Source: Bdellovibrionia bacterium
GTDB lineage: Bacteria > Bdellovibrionota > Bdellovibrionia > Bdellovibrionales > JAUICD01
NCBI GenBank assembly: GCA_030427965.1
Contig: JAUICD010000008.1
Coordinates: 22,063 to 86,062, forward strand
DNA length: 64,000 nt
Direction of reading: 5' to 3'
The translations under genes were made by a program, and so were the position numbers. The stretch's first letter is position 1; every line of letters starts with the position of its first letter. Shown piece after piece: positions 28,227 through 37,836 of the stretch. The notes beneath the pieces are model-generated. The model was not told where the DNA came from and did not search any database. It saw only the letters and a list, made by a program, of their open reading frames with translations.

Positions 28227-30713
28227 ATGAGTCAAAAACCAAAAGACAATAACAAAGAAGAAAAAGAAGTTGAAAAAGAGGAAGAGTCGGGTCCGTTGGG
28301 AACTGAGTACCCGCTTCTTCCTTTGCGTGATCTTTTGGTTTTTCCTCATATGATTATGCCAATCTATGTTGGAAGAGACAAAAGCATCAATGCGATTGAG
28401 GATGCGCTAAACAAAAGAACTGACATTGTCTTGGTCGCGCAAAAAGATGCAAAGATTAACAACCCTGTAGAAGATGATATTTACAGTGTTGGGACACGAG
28501 CTTCGATTTTTAATGTCCTCCGCTTACCAGACGGTACAGTGAAAGCTTTGGTTGATGGGAAGAGCCGGGTACGGATCAAGAACTTCAAACAGACAGAAGG
28601 CCACTTCGTTGTAGATGTTGATCACTTTGATGAAGAGCCATCTGATCCGGTGGAAACAAAAGCTTTGATGAGGTCGGTGAAGACGACCTTTGAAACTTAC
28701 ATGAAGTTAAATAAAAAAATACCAACAGAAATTTTTGCAAGGGTTCTTTCAATTGATGATCCGGGCGAACTTGCTGACATTATCATTGCGCAGTTAAATT
28801 TAAAACTTGAAGACAAGCAGGCCAATCTTGAGATTGAAGACCCTGGGGAGCGTTTAGAAAAAATTCTTTCTATCGTGACATCTGAAATTGAGATTTTGGA
28901 AGTTGAGCAGAAAATTCGAAGTCGTGTTGAGAAACAAATGAAACAATCTCAAAAAGAGTATTATCTCAATGAAAAAATGCAGGCAATTCAAAAAGAACTT
29001 GGTGAAAAAGATGATTTTCAAGCAGAAGTTATGGAGCTTGAAAATCAACTGAAGAAGAAAAAGGTAAGCAAAGAGGCCTACGAAAAGGTTCGAAAAGAAA
29101 TTCGTAAATTAAAAATGATGTCGCCAATGTCGGCTGAGGCGACAGTGGTACGGAATTATATTGATTGGGTGCTTTCTCTTCCTTGGGAAGAGTATTCAGA
29201 CCTCAAACATGATTTGAAGTTTGCACAAAATGTTTTGGATGATGATCACTATGGTTTAGAAAAAGTGAAGGAAAGAATATTGGAGCACCTGGCTGTTCAA
29301 TCGCTTTCAGATCGTGTTCGTGGCCCAATTCTTTGTCTTGTGGGCCCTCCAGGGGTTGGTAAGACATCTCTTGGTAGATCTATTGCAAAGGCAATGAATC
29401 GCAATTTTGTTCGAATTTCGCTGGGTGGGGTTCGAGATGAAGCTGAGATTCGGGGACATAGAAGAACTTATGTTGGAGCAATGCCAGGAAAGATCGTGCA
29501 AGCCCTTAAAAAAGCGGAGACAGGGAATCCGCTATTTCTTCTTGATGAGATTGACAAGATGAGTACAGATTTCCGTGGAGATCCTTCTTCAGCTCTTCTT
29601 GAAGTTTTAGATCCTGAGCAGAACTCCACATTTCAAGATCATTTCTTAGAAGTGGAGTATGATCTTTCAAAGATCATGTTTTTTACAACTGCCAATAGTC
29701 TTCACACAATACCCCGTCCGCTTTTAGATAGAATGGAAGTGATATCTCTAGAGGGATATACGGAAACTGAAAAATTTCAAATTGCTAAGAAATACCTGTG
29801 GCCAAAACAAGTCGAGGCTCATGGGATTTCAGACTTTAATGTGAAAATCACAGATCCGGGTATGAAACTTTTGATCCAGGATTACACCCGTGAAGCGGGT
29901 GTGAGAAGTTTAGAACGTCAAATTGCAAATCTTTGTAGAAAAACAGCTCGTGAGATACTTGCAGATCAAGAGAAGGCAAAGTCAAAAAAGGGAAGTGCAA
30001 AAGGCAAGGTCTATACTGTGACGCCTAAGAAAGTAAAAGAGTTTTTAGGGGCAGCAAAGTACAAGCATGGAAAAGCCGAAGAGAACAACGAGATTGGACT
30101 CACCAATGGAATGGCGTGGACAGAGGTTGGTGGTGATCTTCTCGTTGTGGAAGTCAGTGTTGTTCCTGGTAGAGGAAAATTTACTATCACAGGACAACTT
30201 GGTGATGTGATGAAAGAGTCCTGCTCGGCGGCAATGAGTTATGTGAGATCTCGTGGACCTCTTTTTGGATTTGATAAAGAATACTTTCAAAATGTGGATG
30301 TTCATATCCACGTTCCAGAGGGGGCAATACCAAAAGATGGTCCCTCTGCAGGTACTGCAATTGTGACTAGTATTGTGTCGGCAATTACAAAATTCCCTGT
30401 TAAGCGGACTGTGGCTATGACGGGGGAAGTGACGCTTCGAGGACGGGTGCTTGCTATTGGTGGATTGAAAGAAAAAACAATGGCAGCTCATCGAGGTGGA
30501 ATTCGCACGATCATTTGTCCAAAGGAAAATGAAAAAGATCTAAAAGATATTCCAAAAGAAATATTAAAAGATCTTAAGATTGTTTTGGTCGATCATGTGG
30601 ATCAGGTTTTGGTGAATGCACTTGCCATTAAAAAGGCCAATGAACTTTTCAAGAGTCGGTCCAATCGCACTCAAGGTATTAAAGCTCAGTACACGGGTCA
30701 TACGCTACAGTAG
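28227..30713 (+). CDS. lon: ATP-dependent protease Lon
   Basis: 828 residues with the LonA order: N-terminal substrate-binding domain (about 25-220, starting [15 protein letters not shown]), coiled coil, AAA+ domain with Walker [12 protein letters not shown] and Walker B FLLDEIDK, and a C-terminal protease domain with the catalytic Ser in DGPSAGTA and downstream Lys. The N-terminus is preceded by a charged Lys/Glu extension. It lies 41 nt after clpX. A long inverted repeat follows its stop. Confidence 0.98.
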   Translation: MSQKPKDNNKEEKEVEKEEESGPLGTEYPLLPLRDLLVFPHMIMPIYVGRDKSINAIEDALNKRTDIVLVAQKDAKINNPVEDDIYSVGTRASIFNVLRLPDGTVKALVDGKSRVRIKNFKQTEGHFVVDVDHFDEEPSDPVETKALMRSVKTTFETYMKLNKKIPTEIFARVLSIDDPGELADIIIAQLNLKLEDKQANLEIEDPGERLEKILSIVTSEIEILEVEQKIRSRVEKQMKQSQKEYYLNEKMQAIQKELGEKDDFQAEVMELENQLKKKKVSKEAYEKVRKEIRKLKMMSPMSAEATVVRNYIDWVLSLPWEEYSDLKHDLKFAQNVLDDDHYGLEKVKERILEHLAVQSLSDRVRGPILCLVGPPGVGKTSLGRSIAKAMNRNFVRISLGGVRDEAEIRGHRRTYVGAMPGKIVQALKKAETGNPLFLLDEIDKMSTDFRGDPSSALLEVLDPEQNSTFQDHFLEVEYDLSKIMFFTTANSLHTIPRPLLDRMEVISLEGYTETEKFQIAKKYLWPKQVEAHGISDFNVKITDPGMKLLIQDYTREAGVRSLERQIANLCRKTAREILADQEKAKSKKGSAKGKVYTVTPKKVKEFLGAAKYKHGKAEENNEIGLTNGMAWTEVGGDLLVVEVSVVPGRGKFTITGQLGDVMKESCSAAMSYVRSRGPLFGFDKEYFQNVDVHIHVPEGAIPKDGPSAGTAIVTSIVSAITKFPVKRTVAMTGEVTLRGRVLAIGGLKEKTMAAHRGGIRTIICPKENEKDLKDIPKEILKDLKIVLVDHVDQVLVNALAIKKANELFKSRSNRTQGIKAQYTGHTLQ

Positions 30714-30728
30714 GAGCGTGTTGGTAAA

Positions 30729-30823
30729 AAAAAAGCACGGCCTATACCTTTGAGTTGCGTCATTGCTAATAAGTAATAATTATGGGTAATGACGCAACTC
30801 AAAGGTATAGGCCGTGCTTTTTT
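30729..30823. repeat. 36-bp perfect inverted repeat, probable bidirectional terminator downstream of lon
   Basis: Left arm 30729-30764 and right arm 30788-30823 are exact reverse complements over 36 bases, separated by a 23-nt AT-rich loop. The outer ends are A6 and T6, so the transcript from lon would form a very stable hairpin followed by a U-tract. Ordinary intrinsic terminators have stems of 5-14 bp; this length suggests either a repeat element of the genome or an RNase III target. No transposase or target duplication is visible. Confidence 0.75.
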
Positions 30824-30993
30824 AAAATAAACTTATTCTTTATCTGTGACTTCGGGGTTCAAGTTTTTGTTCATAAATTCTGTGACAAATATAATGACAG
30901 TTAATTTCAGACATTGACCGATTTATAAAAATCTGTAAAAAATACCCCCTGCTCATTATTCAGGGCAAACCGAATTTCGACGTTGGGGGGAAG

Positions 30994-32103
30994 ATGGCAG
31001 TCGCAATGGATCGGGCGAAGTCATTGATGGAGATGGGTCGATTGCTTGCCGATCGATGTGATTTTGAAAAAGCAATTTTAAATTTAAGTGAATCAGCTGA
31101 ACTTTTCTTTAAAGGTAAAGACTATAAAGAGTATATCGATTGCCAAAGACTTCTTTTGCGTCTTTACGTTCAACAAGATGATCTAGACAAAATCACTGAA
31201 ACCAAAGAGAAGCTCCAAGACCTTGTATTGAAAGAGGGGTTTGAGCTGAACTCTCGAACTTACTATACACTTGGGATTAGTGCCGTTTTTAAACGTCAGT
31301 ATGATATTGCTCTCAATTATTTTCAAAAGGCTCTTGCGCTAGCTTTAAAGGGTGAAAATAAAGAGGACATGTCGCTTGCTATCTATGGTTTGTCACAGAC
31401 TTATTTCTGGCTTGGTAGATATGAAGAGTCTCTGAAAGAGGTCTATAATTTAAAGGTATTTTTTGAAGTCATCGATATGCCGGATCTTAAGCAATCAACG
31501 GATTTGCTTAACGGATTTATTCACCTCAAAATGAATCGACATGCAGAGGCCATAGATATTTTTTGGAGTGTTTTTGAATCACTGAAGAGTCAGAAAAATC
31601 TATTTATGTATATATACACACTGTATGCATTGGGTTTTGGGTATATGAGGGCAGGGGAATCTAATTTGGCTAAGGTGTATTTGCAGCTTGCCCAAAAAAG
31701 TGCAGATCCGAAGAACTTAAAAACGTTATCAAGAAACATTGAAAAACGTTTGAGAGAACTGGGTGTTGAAAATGACGAAGACTATGATTTGGTGGTTGAG
31801 AGCGCCAATAATGCGGTTGTGGAGAAAAGAAAAGGTCGAGTCGATTTTCGAAGCCAATTTATACTACTTGATTTACTTCATCTTTTGGCTAAAAGCCCGG
31901 GTCAGATTTATACCAAAGAGGCGATTGTGAAGCAGGTTTGGTCTCAGAAATATGATCCAACTGTCCATGATAATAAAATTTACGTTACGATCAAAAGATT
32001 GAGGAAGTTGATTGAGCCTGACTATGACAAGCCAAAATATATTTTTCGAGCAAGAAATGGTTACTACATGAACAAAAATGTTCGAGTTCTATATGATGCA
32101 TAA
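30994..32103 (+). CDS. TPR protein with C-terminal OmpR/PhoB-type winged helix
   Basis: 369 residues, with GGGGGGAAG before the ATG. Residues about 1-250 are helical TPR-like repeats (TYYTLGISAVFKRQYDIALN region at about 88-107; IYTLYALGFGYMRAGES). Residues about 280-365 form a DNA-binding winged helix of the OmpR type (VKQVWSQKYDPTVHDNKIYV, then IKRLRKLIE and the wing FRARNGYYM). There is no receiver domain, so it is probably a one-component regulator that senses a protein or peptide by its TPRs. The next gene, for a small exported protein, begins 13 nt downstream. Confidence 0.82.
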   Translation: MAVAMDRAKSLMEMGRLLADRCDFEKAILNLSESAELFFKGKDYKEYIDCQRLLLRLYVQQDDLDKITETKEKLQDLVLKEGFELNSRTYYTLGISAVFKRQYDIALNYFQKALALALKGENKEDMSLAIYGLSQTYFWLGRYEESLKEVYNLKVFFEVIDMPDLKQSTDLLNGFIHLKMNRHAEAIDIFWSVFESLKSQKNLFMYIYTLYALGFGYMRAGESNLAKVYLQLAQKSADPKNLKTLSRNIEKRLRELGVENDEDYDLVVESANNAVVEKRKGRVDFRSQFILLDLLHLLAKSPGQIYTKEAIVKQVWSQKYDPTVHDNKIYVTIKRLRKLIEPDYDKPKYIFRARNGYYMNKNVRVLYDA

Positions 32104-32116
32104 CAAGGGAGTGATA

Positions 32117-32611
32117 ATGAGTCGTTTGAAATCGGTATTTATCTGCGTGTTCTTTGTCTTTTTGTTTTCTTCAAACAGTTTTTCTCAAATTGGATTTGCG
32201 CCGCTTGAAGATGAAATTCCATTTCCAATTGGTTCGGAGGTTCCGTTTCCTTGGGATGTTTTTGAAGGAGACTGGGATACACGAGGAGATGACGGTACAA
32301 TTTATCGGTTTAAGATTCTTTATATCACTGATTCGGGAACAAAGCGCGTTTGGGTAACTAAGATGTCTGCTGATGGAGGCCGAGTTTTAGCAAAAGGTTC
32401 TGCATCGGTTAGAAGAAATAGAAGGGTGCTTCATGCAAAACTCAAGAGCAATGAAGGGTCATTAAAAATCCGCATGGCAGCCTATATGGATAAAAGGGGC
32501 GGTGGATGTTCGGAGCGCGAAATCGTACTAACTGTCAACGAGTACAACAATGATGGCCGAGAGTTGAGAAAAGAAAGTTTGTTTCTCAACAAGCTTCAAA
32601 ATCTTCAGTAA
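32117..32611 (+). CDS. Small exported protein of unknown function
   Basis: 164 residues from the ATG at 32117, preceded by AAGGGAG. Signal peptide about residues 1-23 with cleavage after SFS. The mature part is about 140 residues, beta-rich in appearance, with no family recognised. It follows the TPR/winged-helix regulator by 13 nt and ends just before a strong convergent terminator, so the two form a two-gene unit. A role as the regulator's partner or target is inference. Confidence 0.7.
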   Translation: MSRLKSVFICVFFVFLFSSNSFSQIGFAPLEDEIPFPIGSEVPFPWDVFEGDWDTRGDDGTIYRFKILYITDSGTKRVWVTKMSADGGRVLAKGSASVRRNRRVLHAKLKSNEGSLKIRMAAYMDKRGGGCSEREIVLTVNEYNNDGRELRKESLFLNKLQNLQ

Positions 32612-32628
32612 GAAGGCTCTTAAAATTT

Positions 32629-32660
32629 AATTCGAAGTGACTTTTGGGTCACTTCGAATT
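32629..32660. terminator. Bidirectional intrinsic terminator
   Basis: A perfect 13-bp stem (AATTCGAAGTGAC with GTCACTTCGAATT) around a 6-nt loop lies between two convergent genes. A- and T-rich stretches flank both sides, so it can serve both the plus-strand operon ending at 32611 and the aminotransferase gene ending at 32674. Confidence 0.8.
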
Positions 32661-32673
32661 TGTTCAAGTTTCT

Positions 32674-33858
32674 TTAGCTTTGAAATTCATTGGTAAGTGC
32701 ACTTGAGAGCTTTTCGTAATCTGAAGCCTTGTTATAAATTTGTGCTGAAACTCTTAAAAGTCGATTTGGATACTTGGGCCATGCAAAAATGGGAACCTCG
32801 ATTTTATATTGATCACGAAGCTTTACGTGCAGTGGATCTAAGGGGAGATATGTTCCTGTCCACTTGTCCTTGCTTTCAGGCAATGGAAAGGCAGCCATGG
32901 AACCAATCATATCAATTGGGCATGGGAGTGAGATGTTGAGACTTTTTGAAATAATACTTTGAGCATGAACTGCAAGATCTTTGTTGCGGTCTCTTAGGCC
33001 CTTGATGCCTCCGTTATCAAGAGAATTCAAGTACTCGATGGCCTTTGGTATGCAAAAGAAAGCTGTGGGATCAAAAGTCCCCGTCCACATAAATTCCAAC
33101 TGATATCTGGAAAGTTCTGAATTTTTAATGTTGGCGCCATGGCTGATCACTGCTGGCCGAATTTTTTCCTGCAATTCTTTTTTGACGTAGAGAAAAGCCG
33201 CCCCCTTTGGGGTGCAAACCCATTTGTGGCAATTTCCTGTGTAGTAAGATGGGTTTAGTTTTTCTAAATCAATATCCGCTTGCCCAGGTCCGTGTGCTCC
33301 ATCAATAAGTGTTTCTATTCCACGTTCATTGCAGAGACTTACAATTGGTTCGATAGGCAATACAAGTCCCGTTGGACTTGTTACATGATCAATGAGAAGG
33401 AGTCGTGTTTTTTTGGTTATTTGCTGTTCAATGCGTAGAATAACTTCTTCAGAAGACTGAACTGGAAAGGGAATTTCGACAACAATGACCTTTGCTCCAC
33501 TTTTTTCTGCAACAAAATCAAGAGCGTTTCTGCAGGCGTTGTACTCATGATTTGTTACCAAAAGCTCATCGTTTGGTTTGAAGTCAAGAGATCGAAGAAC
33601 TGAGTTAACACCATACGTGGCGTTTGGAACATAGGCCAAGTTCTCTGGCTTTGAGTTTAAAAGTTGAGAGAGAGATTCTAAGACTGTCCAGTATTTCTCG
33701 GGAAAGTTGTGAATCAAGAAATCAACGGGCTGGTTCTCTAACTCTTGGCGCAGCTGAGTTTGGTATTCTAGAACAGGTTTTGGGCAGGATCCAAACGAGC
33801 CGTGATTTAAAAAAATACAATTTGGTTCAACGAGCCAGTCTGCTTGGTGAAATGCCAT
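32674..33858 (-). CDS. Class V aminotransferase, isopenicillin-N-epimerase-like
   Basis: A 394-residue PLP enzyme of the aminotransferase class V/Csd fold. The N-terminus FLNHGSFGSCPKPVLE and the Lys in NCHKWVCTPKG (about residue 213), which would bind PLP, are typical of the isopenicillin-N-epimerase-like subgroup. It lacks the active-site Cys loop of SufS, so it is not a desulfurase of that class. Substrate is unknown; the isolated position offers no pathway clue. A GGAGC site precedes the ATG. Confidence 0.85.
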   Translation of the reverse strand: MAFHQADWLVEPNCIFLNHGSFGSCPKPVLEYQTQLRQELENQPVDFLIHNFPEKYWTVLESLSQLLNSKPENLAYVPNATYGVNSVLRSLDFKPNDELLVTNHEYNACRNALDFVAEKSGAKVIVVEIPFPVQSSEEVILRIEQQITKKTRLLLIDHVTSPTGLVLPIEPIVSLCNERGIETLIDGAHGPGQADIDLEKLNPSYYTGNCHKWVCTPKGAAFLYVKKELQEKIRPAVISHGANIKNSELSRYQLEFMWTGTFDPTAFFCIPKAIEYLNSLDNGGIKGLRDRNKDLAVHAQSIISKSLNISLPCPIDMIGSMAAFPLPESKDKWTGTYLPLDPLHVKLRDQYKIEVPIFAWPKYPNRLLRVSAQIYNKASDYEKLSSALTNEFQS

Positions 33859-34010
33859 TTGAGCTCCTTTTGGAGCAATAATTACACGAGAAAGTACAAT
33901 TCGTGAACTGAATTATCGATAGCTTTGGAAAATGAGTCCCTTGATACATAAAAACAGATAGACGAAAAAGTGAGATTCTTCTATCTTTGGGTTTAAGGAT
34001 TTTACTGAAG

Positions 34011-34814
34011 ATGATATTTCCAACAAGTCAGCGTACAGAGCGTTCCACATATATTTTTTGGAGCTTAATAGCGACCTTTATGGTGCTATTGATTTTTTCA
34101 CCTGAAACCTATGATTTTTTAGATGGTGAAGATGGACCTATAGAGTGGGTTGGATTCTTTTTTCTATTTCTAACGGGTGTGACCCTATTTCAAAGCGGTT
34201 GGAAATGTCGAGTAGAGAAAATCCATGCACAATATGTGGGCTATACGCTCATGATTGTTGGACTTGTGTTTTTGTGGGCTGCTGGTGAGGAAATCAGTTG
34301 GGGACAAAGACTTTTTGGGGTTGAGACTCCGATTTGGTTAAAAGACATCAACGGCCAGGGAGAGATGAATCTTCACAATATTAACAAAAAGTTTTTTGAT
34401 CGAGCGCTTGAGCGTGTGAACCTTCTTTTGGTTCTTCTCTCCTTTGTGCTTCACTTCAAGGGGTGTGAAAAGGTTTTGGGCTTCAGGGTTCCTGATATTC
34501 CCCTGACCTGTGCATTTCTTCTTCTTCCATTTTATGATCAATACAAATCCTTTAGTTGGGAATTTCACCAAATTGGAATTCTTGTACTTATTGGTTATAC
34601 ATATTTGTCACTTCGAAACAAAGGCAAGTTGTTGAAATTTTTTGTAGCAACTTGGATTGGAATTGCTTCACTTGTGGTAGTGCACTGGATATTTCAAGAT
34701 CATTTTTATAACAATAATATTCACAATGAGTTTCGTGAAAGTTTTTTTGCATTCTTGTGTTGGACTTATGCACTACAGCTTTCTTTTGATTTTTCAAAAA
34801 ATAGGAATCAATGA
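34011..34814 (+). CDS. Polytopic inner membrane protein of unknown function
   Basis: About 267 residues from the ATG at 34011 (AAGGA 11 nt upstream); a TTG at 33987 in frame would add eight. It has around seven hydrophobic segments and a conserved-looking motif AAGEEISWGQRLFG in a loop. It overlaps the following phosphoethanolamine-transferase-like gene by 4 nt (ATGA), so the two likely act together on envelope lipids or glycans. No specific family is recognised. Confidence 0.72.
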   Translation: MIFPTSQRTERSTYIFWSLIATFMVLLIFSPETYDFLDGEDGPIEWVGFFFLFLTGVTLFQSGWKCRVEKIHAQYVGYTLMIVGLVFLWAAGEEISWGQRLFGVETPIWLKDINGQGEMNLHNINKKFFDRALERVNLLLVLLSFVLHFKGCEKVLGFRVPDIPLTCAFLLLPFYDQYKSFSWEFHQIGILVLIGYTYLSLRNKGKLLKFFVATWIGIASLVVVHWIFQDHFYNNNIHNEFRESFFAFLCWTYALQLSFDFSKNRNQ

Positions 34815-36445
34815 GTAAAGAAAAATCCATATATTTCAAATTGTTTTGGAGTCTAATTTTCCTAGGGATTCTTCCACGGATATACTTTTCAGTTGCTTAC
34901 ACCAAGTACTATGACTTTATTCACCAGTCCTTTTTTTGGGCAATACCTGTATCTATTATTTTGATGTGGCCATTGTTGCTACCAATTCCGAGAAAACTTG
35001 CGATTCGTATTTCGTTTATTCCCGCAGCACTTTTTTCTCTTTTTGATATTCTTCATATTAGTGTTTATGAAACGCTCCCCATATATTCTGTGTTTCATGC
35101 AATTTTTGAAACGTATATAGCTGAGGCAATTGAGTTTGTTGTGGACTATACTGAACTCTCTCAGGTGATAATTATCACTGGGTTTACGCTTTTTTCGGTA
35201 TTTCTCTTTAAAAGAGTGGATCGAGCTCCTATTAGAAAAACATTCTTTTTTGGAACAAAAGGGAGACCAAGGCTTACTTTTTGGGTTTTATTTTTGGCGT
35301 CTTGTATTTGGCTTACATTTGTTCTCCAACCGAAAAACAAATACATTCGCAAAGTCACTCGGCGCACGGCTATTGGAAGTGTTGTGGCATTTATCCAATA
35401 CCTTGATAAGAGTGCAGAGTATGAAGAGAGGCTTCAGGTTCTTGAAGATATTGATGTTGAGGCACATGATGTTTCAAATAAAGAACGAGCCACTCATGTT
35501 TTAATCTTAGGTGAATCTCTTGGACGTCATCATATGAGCCTTTATGGTTATCCTCGTCAAACAAATCCAGAGCTTGAAAAAATGAGAAACGACCTCTTGA
35601 TAATGAACAATGCTTGGTCAGCTTACCCAAATACAGTGGATGCATTGAAATCGATACTGACGTTTGTTGATTTGGACCACAATTCACCAGATCGTCTTAT
35701 TTCGTTGGTTAAGATCATGAAATCTGCAGGTTATAAAACATTTTGGATCAGCAACCAAATCCCAATGGACAAAAGGGGGAGTATTGCCACATCACTTGGG
35801 CATGCTTCTGATGAGAAGAAATTTCTTAATTTTGGTGGATTTAGAAAGCCACATTTTGATGAAGACATCTTTGAACCTCTGGAGAAATTTTTAAAAGATG
35901 AGGCCAATAAGAAGTTTATTGTGATTCACCTCTATGGAAACCATGCAAAATATAATCAAAGATACACAAAAGACTTTGAGAAATTCAAAGGTGGGATTGA
36001 TGGGAAAAGTGAGAAACACTCCTACTACATCAACGAATATGACAACTCGGTTATGTACAATGATTTTATTGTGTCTCGACTGTTTAAACTGATGAAATCT
36101 AAAAATACAGTTGGAACAGCAACCTATCTTCCAGATCACGGAGAAGAGGTCTATGATTTTCGTGATCTCAAGGGACATACTCCAGCGACACCCTCAACGA
36201 TGATGTTCAACATCCCCCTTCTGCTTTGGGGTTCCCAAGAATTTGTTCGTGATAAAGTCTACTCTGCAATTGAAAAGAACCGCGACACATACTTTGTATC
36301 AGATGATTTGATACACACTCTCATTGAACTTTATGAAATCAAAACTCCTCTTTTTAATCCATCCAAAAGCTTGAGTTATCCCAACTACCAACATCGCCCA
36401 TTAAGTGATTACTATGATTTTGTTGATTTAAAAGAAAAAAATTAG
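34811..36445 (+). CDS. Phosphoethanolamine transferase-like protein (alkaline-phosphatase superfamily)
   Basis: 544 residues: four to five N-terminal membrane segments (about 10-170) and a periplasmic catalytic domain. Metal/active-site motifs of the EptA/CptA family are visible: ILGESLGRHHMSLYGYPR (Glu of GES), AYPNTVDALKS (probable nucleophile Thr), and LPDHGEEVYD near the C-terminus. These enzymes move phosphoethanolamine onto lipid A core or other surface glycans. Low similarity around the nucleophile leaves the acceptor open. Its start overlaps the stop of the membrane protein upstream. Confidence 0.8.
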   Translation: MSKEKSIYFKLFWSLIFLGILPRIYFSVAYTKYYDFIHQSFFWAIPVSIILMWPLLLPIPRKLAIRISFIPAALFSLFDILHISVYETLPIYSVFHAIFETYIAEAIEFVVDYTELSQVIIITGFTLFSVFLFKRVDRAPIRKTFFFGTKGRPRLTFWVLFLASCIWLTFVLQPKNKYIRKVTRRTAIGSVVAFIQYLDKSAEYEERLQVLEDIDVEAHDVSNKERATHVLILGESLGRHHMSLYGYPRQTNPELEKMRNDLLIMNNAWSAYPNTVDALKSILTFVDLDHNSPDRLISLVKIMKSAGYKTFWISNQIPMDKRGSIATSLGHASDEKKFLNFGGFRKPHFDEDIFEPLEKFLKDEANKKFIVIHLYGNHAKYNQRYTKDFEKFKGGIDGKSEKHSYYINEYDNSVMYNDFIVSRLFKLMKSKNTVGTATYLPDHGEEVYDFRDLKGHTPATPSTMMFNIPLLLWGSQEFVRDKVYSAIEKNRDTYFVSDDLIHTLIELYEIKTPLFNPSKSLSYPNYQHRPLSDYYDFVDLKEKN

Positions 36446-36450
36446 AAAAT

Positions 36451-36487
36451 ATAGCCCGTGAAATACAAGAAATAGTCCATGGGTTAT
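36451..36487. terminator. Weak candidate hairpin between convergent genes
   Basis: ATAGCCCGTG can pair with CATGGGTTAT over ten positions if two G-U pairs are allowed, with a 17-nt loop. It separates the transferase gene from the convergent small exported protein. No clear T-run follows, so this is tentative. Confidence 0.25.
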
Positions 36488-36500
36488 TGAAGAGTTTGGC

Positions 36501-36887
36501 TTACTTGATTTCTTGGTTTCCACTACACGTACTTGTGTGGAAATAGAGATTTTCTAAATATTGAAAATCTTCTGTGTATGTTCCATGAAATTTGAGGTGC
36601 AAGAGATACTTCTTTTTAGGAATCATCTCGTATCCACATGATGCACTTGAAAGTCCCGTTGAAACAGCAATCTTCCTGATATTGTCCAAATCCCCTTTGA
36701 TGACCTTCCGTATGGTGAGGTATCCTTTTCGAATAGGCTTATTGGGATCAGTAACAAAGCCATCGGCAGTGGCTTCTATGACAACATCTGCATCTTCAAT
36801 ATATTGATCCGAATCCCTTGGTATGCAACGGCATGCAAAAACATCTACAGAGACTAAAGTTATTACTAAAATTAATAGGTGTTTCAT
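36501..36887 (-). CDS. Small Cys-rich exported protein, possibly TIMP/NTR-like
   Basis: 128 residues from the ATG at 36887 (AAGGGGGA 6 nt upstream); an in-frame TTG at 36893 is less likely. Signal peptide about residues 1-18, ending FA, followed at once by CRC. The start of the mature protein with CxC, the ADVVIEATADG strand and further Cys residues recall the TIMP-like OB fold, but the match is weak. It is monocistronic. Function unknown. Confidence 0.65.
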   Translation of the reverse strand: MKHLLILVITLVSVDVFACRCIPRDSDQYIEDADVVIEATADGFVTDPNKPIRKGYLTIRKVIKGDLDNIRKIAVSTGLSSASCGYEMIPKKKYLLHLKFHGTYTEDFQYLENLYFHTSTCSGNQEIK

Positions 36888-37058
36888 TTTCAATCCCCCT
36901 TGGTTGAGAATTTATCACAAATTTTGATTTGAGCACTTTGAAAAATAGAAGCTTTTGGAGATATATTCTAAGTACTTAATATTACACGTATAATTGCGAG
37001 TTTAAAAGACTCGACAGAGGAGACGCTTTGATTTAAGTTACCCCCCATTGAATCTCTT

Positions 37059-37134
37059 AGGGCCTTAGCTCAGTTGGTAGAGCGCTACCCTTACAAGGTA
37101 GATGTCATCGGTTCGAATCCGGTAGGCCCTACCA
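37059..37134 (+). tRNA. tRNA-Val (anticodon UAC)
   Basis: A 76-nt cloverleaf can be folded by hand: acceptor AGGGCCT with AGGCCCT, D-arm GCTC/GAGC, anticodon stem CTACC/GGTAG with loop CTTACAA (anticodon TAC at positions 34-36), T-arm with GGTTCGAATCC, and an encoded CCA end. It stands alone; no other RNA gene flanks it. I saw no second copy of its 3' end in the window, so there is no support for an integrated element using it as a target. Confidence 0.97.
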
Positions 37135-37183
37135 CTTTCCAAGTAAAATTAATAAATTATAGGTTTTCAAAAATGATTGAGTC

Positions 37184-37378
37184 ATGGCAGGTGTAACTGA
37201 TCCCCTAAAACAAAAACATCACAAGCCAACGAATCTTGAAATGGCTGACCAAATGTTTAAAGATGCATTTCTAGTAAAAAAAACTCGGTTTTCACATCTT
37301 CACCCAGAACTGTCAGACAAAGAGTTAAGTAAAATGACAGCCGATTACTTTCGGAAACTCAATGAGGAAAATTGCTAG
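37184..37378 (+). CDS. Small protein of unknown function preceding a nucleotidyltransferase remnant
   Basis: A 64-residue hydrophilic protein. The C-terminal half HLHPELSDKELSKMTADYF looks like a small conserved helical motif. Its stop overlaps the GTG of the next frame (TAGTG), which suggests that it was, or is, the first gene of a two-gene cassette with a nucleotidyltransferase. An antitoxin-like role is a guess based on size and context. Confidence 0.6.
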   Translation: MAGVTDPLKQKHHKPTNLEMADQMFKDAFLVKKTRFSHLHPELSDKELSKMTADYFRKLNEENC

Positions 37379-37563
37379 TGGTAGGAATGCTCGAAGTTCT
37401 CAAAGACGTTGCGAATCGCTTTGAAAGTGAAGACATTGAATACTTTCTCGTTGGTTCAATGGCGGCTATGTACTATGGGCGACCGACTGTGGATGAAATT
37501 TATATTAGCAAATGGGCAACAAAGTTAGGTTTGCTGAAGGAGTGGGAAAAGATAAATGGCTGA
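37378..37563 (+). pseudogene. Remnant of a nucleotidyltransferase gene with internal deletion
   Basis: About 61 codons from the GTG at 37378 (GAGGAAAA 6 nt upstream). The first part, EYFLVGSMAAMYYGRPTVD, has the GSxA...GRPTxD signature found at the start of AbiEii/MNT-like nucleotidyltransferases, which should be followed by a DID-containing metal site and 100 or more further residues. Instead the frame continues with a short Trp-rich segment that looks like a C-terminal end. I infer a deletion that removed the catalytic middle in frame. Confidence 0.5.
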
Positions 37564-37836
37564 TGTTGTTGATCTCTATGGTGGTGTGTTGCTAAAGCAC
37601 TAGTTGTTTGGGCGAGTGCGTCAAAAAAATTTTCTGTGAAATCTTCTATGATCAAAGTCCGTATTATTCTGCATAAACTCAAAAGTTTTCTCATGAAGGC
37701 TGAGTTTTTCTCTCAGAGAGTCAGCAGTTGACGAAATCCTTTTGTTAGAGAAGGATTGCTGGCATCGATCTTTTTAGAATTGGACGAGTTCCGCAACATT
37801 TTGTCACGGAATGATCTTGTTTCATTGGGGGAATTT
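37564..37836 (+). other. Noncoding stretch between the remnant and the secreted protein gene
   Basis: No frame here looks coding. GCTGA (37699-37703) and TCAGC (37721-37725) with an inner CTCT/AGAG could form a weak hairpin. The last 50 bases resemble the sequence before the second copy of the secreted protein gene (ACATTTTGTCA, then TTCA..TTGGGGG), so the promoter or leader region was duplicated with the gene. Confidence 0.5.

Noticed and set aside
30045..30491. 148-codon minus-strand frame inside lon
   Set aside because: Rich in His and Cys codons created by the antisense of lon; no support as a gene.
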